A stretch of DNA of 12,287 nucleotides, taken from NCBI GenBank assembly GCA_020057445.1, contig JAGVFV010000072.1:1-12287 (forward strand), written 5' to 3'. Origin of the DNA: an archaeon. GTDB lineage: Archaea > Nanobdellota > Nanobdellia > Woesearchaeales > JAHJEM01. Position 1 is the first letter of the stretch; each line of letters opens with the position of its first letter. Under the pieces are notes generated by a model. That model was given only the letters and a program-made list of their open reading frames with translations. It ran no database searches and was not told the DNA's origin. A program made the position numbers and the translations under genes. Positions 4,251 to 10,411 of this stretch are shown here, one piece after another.

Positions 4251-6143
4251 ATGACTGCAGAGATCATCAATGAGATTTTGAAAGACATGCCTCCTGGCAA
4301 GGTCGATGAGATCAGCTTTGAAGGGGCGAACATAGTCCTTTATACGAAGAATAAGGCATTCTTCAATAACGAGGGCGGCATCATCCGTGAGACGGTGAAC
4401 AAGATCAAGAAACGGATCGAGCTTCGCCCAGACCCGTCCATCTGCATGGACCAGGAGAAGGCGGAGAAGTTCATCAGGAAGACGATCGATGCAGAGGCAG
4501 GCATCTCCCAGATCATCTTCGACCCGCAGAGGAGCATCGTCAACATCGAGGCTGAAAAGCCTGGCGTCGCCATAGGAAAGCAAGGAGAGCTCCTGACAGA
4601 GATCAAGCAGAAGACATTCTGGATCCCGATCATCAAACGGACGCCTGCTATCCGCTCGCAGCTCATCGAGAATATCCGCGCAGTCCTTTACCAGAATTCT
4701 GAATACCGCAGGAAGTTCCTGCATAAGACCGGCGAGCGCATCTACAATGGGTGGCTTCGCCAGAAGAAGGAGGAATGGATCAGGGTGAGCTATCTTGGCG
4801 CCGCCCGCCAGGTCGGACGAAGCTGCCTCTTCATCCAGACTCCCGAGTCCCGCATCCTCTTGGATTGCGGCATTGACGTCACGAGCGAACAGGAACCCTA
4901 TCCGTATCTTGAGGCTCCTGAGTTCAACATCAAGGAGCTTGATGCTGTCATCGTGTCCCATGCGCATATCGACCATTCCGGATTTGTGCCCTACCTCTTC
5001 AAGTTCGGCTACCGCGGACCGGTGTACTGCACTCCTCCGACGCGGGATGTGATGAGCCTTCTTGCCCTTGATTATGTGAAGATCCAGCGTGCAGAAGGCA
5101 CAGAGCCGATCTATACAAGTGAAGAGATAAAGGAGATGGTCAAGCACACGATCACGTTGGAATATGAGGAGGTGACTGACATCACTCCCGATATCCGCAT
5201 AACTCTCTATAATGCAGGCCATATCATCGGCTCTGCAATGATCCATATCCACGTGGGAAATGGCTTGCATAATATCCTCTATACTGGAGATATGAAGTAT
5301 GGGAAGACGCACCTGCTTTCCCCTGCGCACACGGTCTTTCCCCGTCTTGAGACCTTGATGATCGAAAGCACGTATGGAGGGAAAGAGAACACGCTTGCGC
5401 CATTGAAGGACTCTGATGAAGTCTTGTATGACATCATCAAGCGCACAGTGGAACGGAAAGGGAAAGTGCTCATGCCTGTACTTGGTTCGGGAAGGGGACA
5501 AGAGATCATCATCATGCTTGAGAAGCTCATCAGGGAAAAAAGGATGGAGGACATCACCATCTTCATCGATGGCCTTGTCTGGGATATCACTGCGATCCAT
5601 ACCGCCTATCCTGAATACTTGAACGCTTCCTGCAGGCAGCAGATCTTCCACAAGGACAACAACCCGTTCCTGATGCCAAACATCAAACGGGTAGGCTCTG
5701 CAAAAGAGAGGAAAGAGGTCATCGAGGATACTGGCGCGTGCGTCATCATGGCGACGTCAGGCATGCTCGTCGGCGGGCCGAGCGTAGAATACCTGCGCCA
5801 GCTTGCGGACAATCCGAATAATAGCCTTGTATTCACGTGTTATCAGGGCGAGCAGAGCCTCGGGCGGCGCATCCAGCGGGGTGTGCGCGAGCTGAACTTC
5901 AAGGAAGGCCAGAAGGTGGAGACGATCATGCTGAACATGGAAGTCTCGCGCGTGGAGATCTCTGCGCACTCGGACAGGCTGGAATTGATGAATTTCATCT
6001 CACGGTGCACGCCAAGGCCGAAGAAGGTCATCATCAACCACGGCGAGAGCGTCAGGTGCCTTGACCTTGCCTCGTCCATCCACAAGCAGTTCAGGATCGA
6101 GACAGTGGCACCGAGGAATCTGGATGTGATCAGGATAAAATAA
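4251..6143 (+). CDS. KH-domain beta-CASP ribonuclease, aCPSF1 family
   Basis: This 630-residue protein has the full aCPSF1 layout. An N-terminal KH-like part (about 1-140) contains IGKQGE with GKQG at 109-112. A metallo-beta-lactamase core from about 175 has the zinc motif HAHIDH at 237-242, His324 in AGHIIGS and Asp347 in TGDMKY. The beta-CASP insert and following motifs include Glu372 (IESTYGG), His573 (SAHSD) and His597 (NHGE). In characterised archaea this family cleaves U-rich RNA 3' ends and acts as the general transcription termination factor; KH domains guide RNA binding. All expected metal ligands are visible, so it should be active. AAGGTG at 4240-4245 supports ATG 4251. It probably shares the psmB transcript. 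The 3' side is AT-rich. Confidence 0.96.
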   Translation: MTAEIINEILKDMPPGKVDEISFEGANIVLYTKNKAFFNNEGGIIRETVNKIKKRIELRPDPSICMDQEKAEKFIRKTIDAEAGISQIIFDPQRSIVNIEAEKPGVAIGKQGELLTEIKQKTFWIPIIKRTPAIRSQLIENIRAVLYQNSEYRRKFLHKTGERIYNGWLRQKKEEWIRVSYLGAARQVGRSCLFIQTPESRILLDCGIDVTSEQEPYPYLEAPEFNIKELDAVIVSHAHIDHSGFVPYLFKFGYRGPVYCTPPTRDVMSLLALDYVKIQRAEGTEPIYTSEEIKEMVKHTITLEYEEVTDITPDIRITLYNAGHIIGSAMIHIHVGNGLHNILYTGDMKYGKTHLLSPAHTVFPRLETLMIESTYGGKENTLAPLKDSDEVLYDIIKRTVERKGKVLMPVLGSGRGQEIIIMLEKLIREKRMEDITIFIDGLVWDITAIHTAYPEYLNASCRQQIFHKDNNPFLMPNIKRVGSAKERKEVIEDTGACVIMATSGMLVGGPSVEYLRQLADNPNNSLVFTCYQGEQSLGRRIQRGVRELNFKEGQKVETIMLNMEVSRVEISAHSDRLELMNFISRCTPRPKKVIINHGESVRCLDLASSIHKQFRIETVAPRNLDVIRIK

Positions 6144-6312
6144 GTGTGCACCTGTGAGCATTCGTCAAGAAGTATTCTATATTATATTAGTATATCATGT
6201 TGCTGCCGTGTCTGACCGCAGTTAGCTCTGTTCTGTTAGCAGTTATTGTCAGCTGTGTTCTGTCAGCAATGTCTGGGTTCTGTTGGTAGTCAAGCAGTGA
6301 TGCGCAGTAACA
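6144..6312 (+). repeat. Spacer with AT-rich stretch and degenerate direct repeats
   Basis: No ORF or known RNA was recognised. The AT-rich tract at about 6175-6197 could serve as a U-rich termination region for aCPSF1. Three related units follow: GTTCTGTTAGCA at 6230-6241, GTTCTGTCAGCA at 6257-6268 and GTTCTGTTGGTA at 6277-6288, spaced 27 and 20 nt apart and ending about 25 nt before the next TATA box. Related pieces such as TGTCAGCTGTG and CAGTTAGCTCTG lie between them. They could be binding sites for a regulator of the downstream pair, or slipped-strand remnants. Confidence 0.4.
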
Positions 6313-6320
6313 TTTAAAAA
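6311..6320 (+). promoter_or_regulatory. TATA box of the paralogous unknown pair
   Basis: CATTTAAAAA, with TTTAAA beginning at 6313, 30 nt before ATG 6343. This is consistent with a leaderless transcript. Confidence 0.65.
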
Positions 6321-6342
6321 CACTCCCTCTTCAGAAGCACGT

Positions 6343-6876
6343 ATGCATGTATTGAAGAGTCCGATTAATGTGTATTCTGGCCTCCTGATCAAGTTCAAGG
6401 GCTTGTATGATTATACCGGTCTCTATCGTTTCATGCGGGGCTGGCTGCAGAAGAACATGTACGAGGTGCAGGAGGATCGGTATAAGGACAAGTACTTCAC
6501 CGCATTCGGGACAGAGATCGAGCCAAAGTGGAGTGCGATCAGGAGGATCAATGAGTATATCATGTACTCGGTCAAGGTCGAGTTCCACCTATGGGATGCA
6601 AAGGATGTCGAAGTGGTCGAGAACGGTGAGAAGAAGGTCATGACGACGGGCAGGATGACGATCAGCCTCTCTGCCGAGGTGATCTTGGATTATGCGAAGA
6701 TCTTTGATGAGAAGAAGGGCAAGTTTGTCGCATTCCTCGGAGACGCATACAAGAAATTGCGCTGGCGCGAGATCGATGCGACGTATGTGCAGGGGCTCGA
6801 GGATGAGGTCAACATCTTCCAGAAGGAAATCCAAAATTATTTAAACATGCATGGGAAGGAGGATGCGTACTACTGA
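6343..6876 (+). CDS. Unrecognised soluble protein, first of a paralogous pair
   Basis: This 177-residue protein is not assigned to a family. It has no signal peptide or membrane segment, is rich in Tyr, Phe, Trp, Lys and Asp/Glu, and looks like a mixed alpha/beta cytoplasmic protein. It aligns by eye along its length with the next gene product. Shared points are YSGL near the N-terminus, an IEPKW...SVKVEFHLW stretch (about 59-84) against IEMW...EMRLFMVF, an ENGEKK...GRMTISL turn-strand segment, and YLNM near the C-terminus (166-169). The start is supported by a TATA element 30 nt upstream. Its stop overlaps the next start (TGATG). The tandem overlap suggests the two products act together, perhaps as a heteromer; that is inference. 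Confidence 0.85.
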   Translation: MHVLKSPINVYSGLLIKFKGLYDYTGLYRFMRGWLQKNMYEVQEDRYKDKYFTAFGTEIEPKWSAIRRINEYIMYSVKVEFHLWDAKDVEVVENGEKKVMTTGRMTISLSAEVILDYAKIFDEKKGKFVAFLGDAYKKLRWREIDATYVQGLEDEVNIFQKEIQNYLNMHGKEDAYY

Positions 6877-7379
6877 TGGCAGAATATAATATTCTGGTGA
6901 TGAACCGGGAGATCGAGTATTCCGGCCTGTTCGATCTTGGCGCATTTATCAAGATCCTTGACTTGTGGTTCAAGGAGCGCGGATATATGAAGCGCGAGAC
7001 GAAGAACTATGAAGAGGTCTATGAGGACTTTCGCCAGGTGACGATCGAGATGTGGCCCTACAGGAAGGTCTCTGACAATATCCGCTTTGAGATGCGCCTC
7101 TTCATGGTGTTTTCCAAGCTCAAGGAGGCGGAGATTGAGAAGGAGGGGAAGAAGATCCGGCTCCTGAACGGCAAGGCCGCGATCTTCATGGACGGGTACA
7201 TGATCACGGATTGGGAGAACAAGTGGGACCGCACGCCCTTCTATTACTTCATGCGTGTCATGTTTGACCGGTACATCCACCGGGATTATATCTCCCAGTC
7301 AAAGGCAAAGTTCATGGAAGACATCTCCACTGTCGAAGACGAGATGAAGAGCTATCTGAACATGTTCAGGTATAGATGA
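6876..7379 (+). CDS. Unrecognised soluble protein, second of a paralogous pair
   Basis: This 167-residue protein is a diverged paralog of the preceding one: YSGLF at 15-19, a basic/aromatic segment after it, IEMWPYRKV at about 57-65, a KEGKKIRLLNGK turn at about 89-100, and YLNM at 160-163. It is strongly charged and aromatic with no signal peptide or membrane helix, so probably cytoplasmic. The ATG overlaps the upstream stop codon. AGGAGG at 6857-6862 lies 13 nt before it, rather far for a standard ribosome binding site, so coupling by the overlap may matter more. An internal TTTAAA at 6840-6845 could be a secondary promoter. Function is unknown. Confidence 0.85.
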   Translation: MAEYNILVMNREIEYSGLFDLGAFIKILDLWFKERGYMKRETKNYEEVYEDFRQVTIEMWPYRKVSDNIRFEMRLFMVFSKLKEAEIEKEGKKIRLLNGKAAIFMDGYMITDWENKWDRTPFYYFMRVMFDRYIHRDYISQSKAKFMEDISTVEDEMKSYLNMFRYR

Positions 7380-7387
7380 GTTCTCCA

Positions 7388-7400
7388 AAATATTTTTAAT
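7388..7400 (+). promoter_or_regulatory. TATA-like element of the zincin gene
   Basis: AAATATTTTTAAT, a weaker relative of the TTTAAA boxes. Measured as for the other genes, it sits about 30 nt before ATG 7423 but only about 12 nt before ATG 7405. That is why the later start was chosen for the zincin. Confidence 0.5.
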
Positions 7401-7422
7401 TGATATGCGCCTTCTTGTCTTG

Positions 7423-8052
7423 ATGGAATGTGAACTTGCGAGCGGGGAGAGCAGGATTGCTCATGAGGAGGCATATGCGGCTATGGAGCGGCGTTTCCCT
7501 CGTTTTCTTCTTAGGAGAGAAATGTATGTTGGTTATATTAGGGATGGTGTTGATGGAGTAGTCTTATGGGAAGGGATGAACAGGGATGCGGGGGATGTCA
7601 TGCTTGCCTTTCCATTGGAAAGGATCGGTGAATGTTGGACGTATCTTAGGTTCAATGAGTTGAATCCGGGCATCTCAGACCGCGATCTGTACAAGTCAAT
7701 CATCGCCCATGAATATGGGCATATCTTATACCATACACGTCATGAACCTGCGGTTGATTGTGCATTGATGGATTTTTCGACACGAGAACATTTGTTCTTG
7801 TGGCATGCATTAAATGAGGGTTTTGCGGATTCTTTTGTTGAAGCTATTTTTCCCTTTCGGTTTAATCCACCACCACCAAATAATGAATTCTTGCATCGTT
7901 TGTACATGAAAGACCTGACTGTGCGGGATAGGGTTCGTGAAGTAGGTATAGAATCGATTAGTTCGAATGCATTACTGGATATCGCTAGGAGTGAGAAGGA
8001 TCCGGAATTATCGGGTTTATTAAAAATGAGAGACGCCACGGCCCGGATTTGA
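7423..8052 (+). CDS. Predicted zinc metallopeptidase (gluzincin-like HExxH protein)
   Basis: This 209-residue protein has a zincin signature: HEYGH at residues 96-100 (two His zinc ligands plus catalytic Glu97), followed 32 residues later by NEGFAD at 131-136, whose Glu132 fits the third ligand of gluzincins. No signal peptide or membrane helix is seen, so it is probably cytoplasmic. The frame is open from ATG 7405, which would add six residues; ATG 7423 fits the upstream TATA-like element. The substrate is unknown and no close family is named. The second half is richer in A/T-ending codons than its neighbours, which hints at a separate origin. Its last 19 nt (8034-8052) overlap the 3' end of the antisense tRNA-Ser gene, so the C-terminal residues are written over tRNA sequence. 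Confidence 0.78.
   Translation: MECELASGESRIAHEEAYAAMERRFPRFLLRREMYVGYIRDGVDGVVLWEGMNRDAGDVMLAFPLERIGECWTYLRFNELNPGISDRDLYKSIIAHEYGHILYHTRHEPAVDCALMDFSTREHLFLWHALNEGFADSFVEAIFPFRFNPPPPNNEFLHRLYMKDLTVRDRVREVGIESISSNALLDIARSEKDPELSGLLKMRDATARI
8021..8026 (-). terminator. T-run downstream of tRNA-Ser
   Basis: On the minus strand five T lie 8 nt after the tRNA 3' end. Archaeal transcription ends at such U-runs. It lies inside the zincin coding region. Confidence 0.4.
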
Positions 8053-8131
8053 ACCGAGAATTCCTTTCGGAACCAGCTCGCTTGGGATTTACACTCAAGG
8101 CTGGCGCACTACCAGGTTATGCGACCGTGGC
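8034..8131 (-). tRNA. tRNA-Ser (anticodon UGA) with a 15-nt intron
   Basis: The minus strand folds as a class II tRNA. The acceptor pair GCCACGG/CCGTGGC is perfect and followed by G73, the archaeal Ser discriminator. The D-arm is GCA/TGC with an 11-nt loop. The anticodon stem is CCAGC/GCTGG, the long variable arm is TTCC/GGAA, and the T-arm is CTCGG-TTCAAAT-CCGGG. CCA is not encoded. The anticodon-loop region is 22 nt, 15 too long. Taking out the intron at 8079-8093, between positions 37 and 38, leaves CUUGAGA with anticodon UGA. CTTG/CAAG forms the 4-bp central helix with 3-nt bulges AGT and CGA, a bulge-helix-bulge splice motif. A TATA box lies upstream at about 8160-8165. The last 19 nt overlap the antisense zincin gene. 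Confidence 0.93.
8079..8093 (-). other. 15-nt tRNA intron (bulge-helix-bulge type)
   Basis: TGTAAATCCCAAGCG sits after position 37. Each 3-nt bulge would be cut after its second base (AG/T and CG/A), as for archaeal tRNA endonuclease substrates. The inner helix beyond the central 4 bp is minimal, so the motif is a relaxed one. Confidence 0.8.
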
Positions 8132-8157
8132 AATAATGAGTTAAAAGATAGAACTTC

Positions 8158-8167
8158 TTTTTAAAAC
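8158..8167. promoter_or_regulatory. Symmetric TATA box for tRNA-Ser, possibly also rightward
   Basis: TTTTTAAAAC centred on TTTAAA at 8160-8165. On the minus strand it lies about 34 nt before the tRNA 5' end, giving a short leader. On the plus strand the same box would start transcription near 8188-8190, right before the hairpin-rich spacer. Confidence 0.55.
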
Positions 8168-8189
8168 TAGTGGCAAAGAATAAGTCTCA

Positions 8190-8335
8190 TAAGCTGCAGT
8201 GCGGAGGGTTGAACAGCAGTGAAACCTTCCCCGCTTCGTTTGGGTTTGCAGAGCAAAGACAAATCGCCAGCAACTTTGTTGCTGAGCAGGTGCGAGCTGA
8301 CGTCAGCTCCGAGACCCCCTTTCAGAACCAACACA
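8190..8335 (+). repeat. Hairpin-rich spacer, second copy of the prepilin 2 repeat; possible ncRNA
   Basis: GCAGTGCGGAGGG (8196-8208) is identical to the minus strand of 1035-1047, and CCTTCCCCGCTTC (8225-8237) matches the minus strand of 958-970 at 12 of 13 bases, in the same order and orientation. The material between them differs (16 nt here, 64 nt there). The two segments can pair as an imperfect stem. Downstream are a CAGCAAC/GTTGCTG hairpin (8268-8284) and the perfect palindrome GAGCTGACGTCAGCTC (8293-8308). No ORF or known RNA family was recognised. It may be a dispersed repeat, or an RNA transcribed from the symmetric TATA box at 8160. Confidence 0.5.
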
Positions 8336-8345
8336 TTTAAATATA
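8335..8345 (+). promoter_or_regulatory. TATA box of the toxin-antitoxin operon
   Basis: ATTTAAATATA, with TTTAAA at 8336-8341, 31 nt before ATG 8367. It is immediately followed by the operator-like palindrome. Confidence 0.65.
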
Positions 8346-8346
8346 T

Positions 8347-8371
8347 GGCATACTGTACCATATGGTATGCC
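8347..8371. promoter_or_regulatory. Operator-like palindrome over the toxin-antitoxin start site
   Basis: GGCATAC (8347-8353) and GTATGCC (8365-8371) form an inverted repeat. A perfect 12-bp palindrome, TACCATATGGTA (8356-8367), sits within it. The block spans from just after the TATA box through the first codon. Protein bound there would block initiation, as expected for autoregulation by the DNA-binding antitoxin of the operon. Confidence 0.6.
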
Positions 8372-8654
8372 GGACATCATATTCGAGCACAGGCATATTG
8401 ACGGCAAGTATCTCATTGAGATGAAGATAATCCGGATAAAGAAGGACACGCACTATCCTGAAGGGATCAAGTATTCCCTTGTTGCTATCGACAGGGAGAC
8501 TGGGAAACGGATGCTCGGATTCGACAACCATGAGAAGCGAGGCCATCATTTACATAGGTTGACCCGCGAGTTGCCGTATGATTTTATCGATGAGTGGAAA
8601 CTGATCGAAGATTTCAACGCAGAGTATGAGAAAATGAGAAAGAGGTCAAAATGA
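8367..8654 (+). CDS. TumE-family (DUF6516-like) toxin
   Basis: This 95-residue protein resembles the DUF6516/TumE toxin family: a beta-rich N-terminal half, the hallmark GFDNHEKRGHHLH at about 51-63 (Asp53, His55, Glu56 and three later His), and a charged C-terminal helix (FIDEWKLIEDFNAEY). The assignment is from memory of family features, not a search. The usual partner is a winged-helix antitoxin, and exactly that follows with a 4-nt ATGA overlap. The start is set by the TATA element 31 nt upstream. A palindrome covers the start site. The toxin's cellular target is not evident from sequence. This order, toxin first, is the one I recall for the family. Confidence 0.72.
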   Translation: MPDIIFEHRHIDGKYLIEMKIIRIKKDTHYPEGIKYSLVAIDRETGKRMLGFDNHEKRGHHLHRLTRELPYDFIDEWKLIEDFNAEYEKMRKRSK

Positions 8655-9004
8655 AGACGAAACGATTTGTTGTCGCGATCCGGCCATTGCATGAGTCATT
8701 GCATGAATTCGCGCATACCTTGGAGGCGGCACGGAAAGGGAAGAGAGTCATCAGCACAAATGGAGTGAGTTTCAGCGATGTGGAGACATTTCGCAAGTTC
8801 TTCTCGAAGAAGAGGATGGAATTGCTCGGTGTCATCAAGAAGGAATCGCCAAGGTCGGTGTATCAGCTTGCCCATCTTGTCGGGAGAGGATACAAGAATG
8901 TGCATGATGATGTGGATTTTTTCAAGGAATTAGGCCTTGTCGGTTCAGAAAAGAACAGTGTCAATCTGAAATTTAGCAAACTGTGTATTGAAGTAGAGGT
9001 GTGA
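8651..9004 (+). CDS. Winged-helix antitoxin (TumA / HVO_A0114-like)
   Basis: This 117-residue protein has an N-terminal region with a basic, partly helical stretch (about 1-45) and a winged helix-turn-helix at about 52-112. Its helices RMELLGVIKKE and SVYQLAHLVGR are followed by the likely recognition helix NVHDDVDFFKELGLV and a short wing. This matches the HVO_A0114-type DNA-binding proteins found beside TumE-like toxins. It should neutralise the upstream toxin and bind the palindrome at the operon start; both points are inferred from family practice. ATG overlaps the toxin stop codon (ATGA). Its own TGA abuts the stop of the convergent purM-like gene with no spacer. Confidence 0.74.
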   Translation: MKTKRFVVAIRPLHESLHEFAHTLEAARKGKRVISTNGVSFSDVETFRKFFSKKRMELLGVIKKESPRSVYQLAHLVGRGYKNVHDDVDFFKELGLVGSEKNSVNLKFSKLCIEVEV

Positions 9005-10411
9005 TCACCTTCCAGAATAATACATCACCGTCCCGTCGAGATGCACTTTCGCTCCTGTCCTCTCCTGCTTCTCGATCTTTCCGACGACACGGTGTTTGAT
9101 GCCGTGCTTTTCCAAGATGTGCGCAGCTTTTGCTTCATCATCAGTGGTAATGTACGCTTCGTTTCCCATGGGGCTTATCGCAAACCAGTCTTGGACACTT
9201 TTTCCGGAGTGCTGCATGAGAAATATTTCCTCAGGTGGTGGCTCGAAGAGGTTAGATATCTCTGCATACAGCCCAAGATTTGCAAGCGGCCGTGCAAGCT
9301 TTCCGTCGAGCGCTCCTCCGCTCATGTGGAAGAATGCTGTCGCCGCATTGTTTTTGAAGAGTTCCCTGACCGTCGGATAAAAGATAGTGGACGGCATGCT
9401 GAGGTATGCGAGGATTTCCTTTCCTTTCCCGTCCTTGTGCCAGTCTTTGCCATAGATCTCTGTCATGATGCGCCTCTTTTCCGTGAGTCCGTTAGACCTC
9501 GGATTCTGGCTTTTCTGCAAGGCAAGCAAGAGGTCGCCTTCGTGCGGCGAAGGGAACTTTTCTGGAAGGAGGCTGACCGCTGATCCGCCGAGATGGAATA
9601 CGGAGTTGCCATATCCGCTGATCCGCTCTCCGACGTCATGCCGGTCGATCAGGTAGATGATGCCAAGCTCCCTTTCAAGATAGTTATTGATCAGCCGGAA
9701 TGCCTCTTTCGGATATTCTCCTCTGGTCTCGAGGATGTCGGACACGACGAGCGTCTCTGCGTTGATCCTTGCGGCATCGTCAAGCTTCATGGCGAGGGAA
9801 TCGAAGAGCGACAGGGAAAAGGATTGTTTGCGTTCGTAGATCTCGCATTTGCTTCCGACGCCGTCGGAATTGATGGCGACAAGCCTTCCGTTATGGGGGA
9901 TGACTGCATAGGAGAATGCTGACGGGAAATGATGCTTCCCGTAGGGGATCATCCCTTTCGGGATGAGCGCGATCAAGGTCCCGACCATGTTTGCAGATTT
10001 GACGCGGTCGCCGAGGATCGCGTTCTCTCCGTTCAGGATGGCGACCCCGTGCTTGTTCGACGCGCTCACCATGCCCTCTGCAAGGCAGGCAAGGAGACCG
10101 AGGTCTCCAGTCGACGAATCGATGACGTTTGCAAAGCCCACAGGCTCTGCGTTGAATATTTCTGCGCGGATGATGAGGCGCTCGACTAAGGATGCTGCGT
10201 GTTGTTTTCCTTCCTTGTCATTGTCGCCTGCTGCCGAGAATATGAGCACGTCCTTGTCGTCTGGAAAAAGGAGCGTGTTCACTCCCCCCATCGAGCGCTC
10301 TTTTCTTGCAAGGTAAGGTGTGTTGTCGAGGGTCGGGGCGCAGAGTTCTGCGAGGAGCCTGGATCCTTCATCCCCCTTTTTTACCACACTGCGCATGTAG
10401 TCTTTGTCCAT
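9005..10411 (-). CDS. purM: PurM-like AIR synthase with a duplicated N-terminal lobe
   Basis: The 468-residue product is much longer than usual PurM (about 330-350). The C-terminal B domain is typical: RSNGLT at 305-310 (PHSNG in E. coli), HMSGGAL at 362-368, and SPMGNEAY at 413-420. The N-terminal part contains two AIR-synthase A lobes. Lobe 1 (about 41-152) starts MGGVNTLLFP like PurM's MGGLGGF and has NGENAILG (127-134) where PurM has GGETAEMPG. Lobe 2 (about 165-283) has SDGVGSK (182-188), the PurM DGVGTK motif, but only DRHDVGERISG at the other site. So each lobe keeps one motif. The expected reaction is FGAM + ATP to AIR. It follows purQ with a TAATG overlap. If it is not PurM itself, it is another member of the AIR-synthase superfamily serving this operon. 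Confidence 0.82.
   Translation of the reverse strand: MDKDYMRSVVKKGDEGSRLLAELCAPTLDNTPYLARKERSMGGVNTLLFPDDKDVLIFSAAGDNDKEGKQHAASLVERLIIRAEIFNAEPVGFANVIDSSTGDLGLLACLAEGMVSASNKHGVAILNGENAILGDRVKSANMVGTLIALIPKGMIPYGKHHFPSAFSYAVIPHNGRLVAINSDGVGSKCEIYERKQSFSLSLFDSLAMKLDDAARINAETLVVSDILETRGEYPKEAFRLINNYLERELGIIYLIDRHDVGERISGYGNSVFHLGGSAVSLLPEKFPSPHEGDLLLALQKSQNPRSNGLTEKRRIMTEIYGKDWHKDGKGKEILAYLSMPSTIFYPTVRELFKNNAATAFFHMSGGALDGKLARPLANLGLYAEISNLFEPPPEEIFLMQHSGKSVQDWFAISPMGNEAYITTDDEAKAAHILEKHGIKHRVVGKIEKQERTGAKVHLDGTVMYYSGR

Noticed and set aside
3957..5651. A very long open frame (564 codons) antisense to psmB and aCPSF1
   Set aside because: It lies opposite two well-conserved genes, its translation shows no recognisable motif, and such frames arise from the codon bias of the real gene.
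8190..8335. Considered as a C/D-box guide RNA because of CTGA motifs
   Set aside because: No RUGAUGA-type C box was found, and the CTGA motifs lie within hairpin stems.
9041..9583. Plus-strand ORF of 180 codons opposite purM
   Set aside because: It is a shadow of the purM-like gene, with no start signal or recognisable domain.
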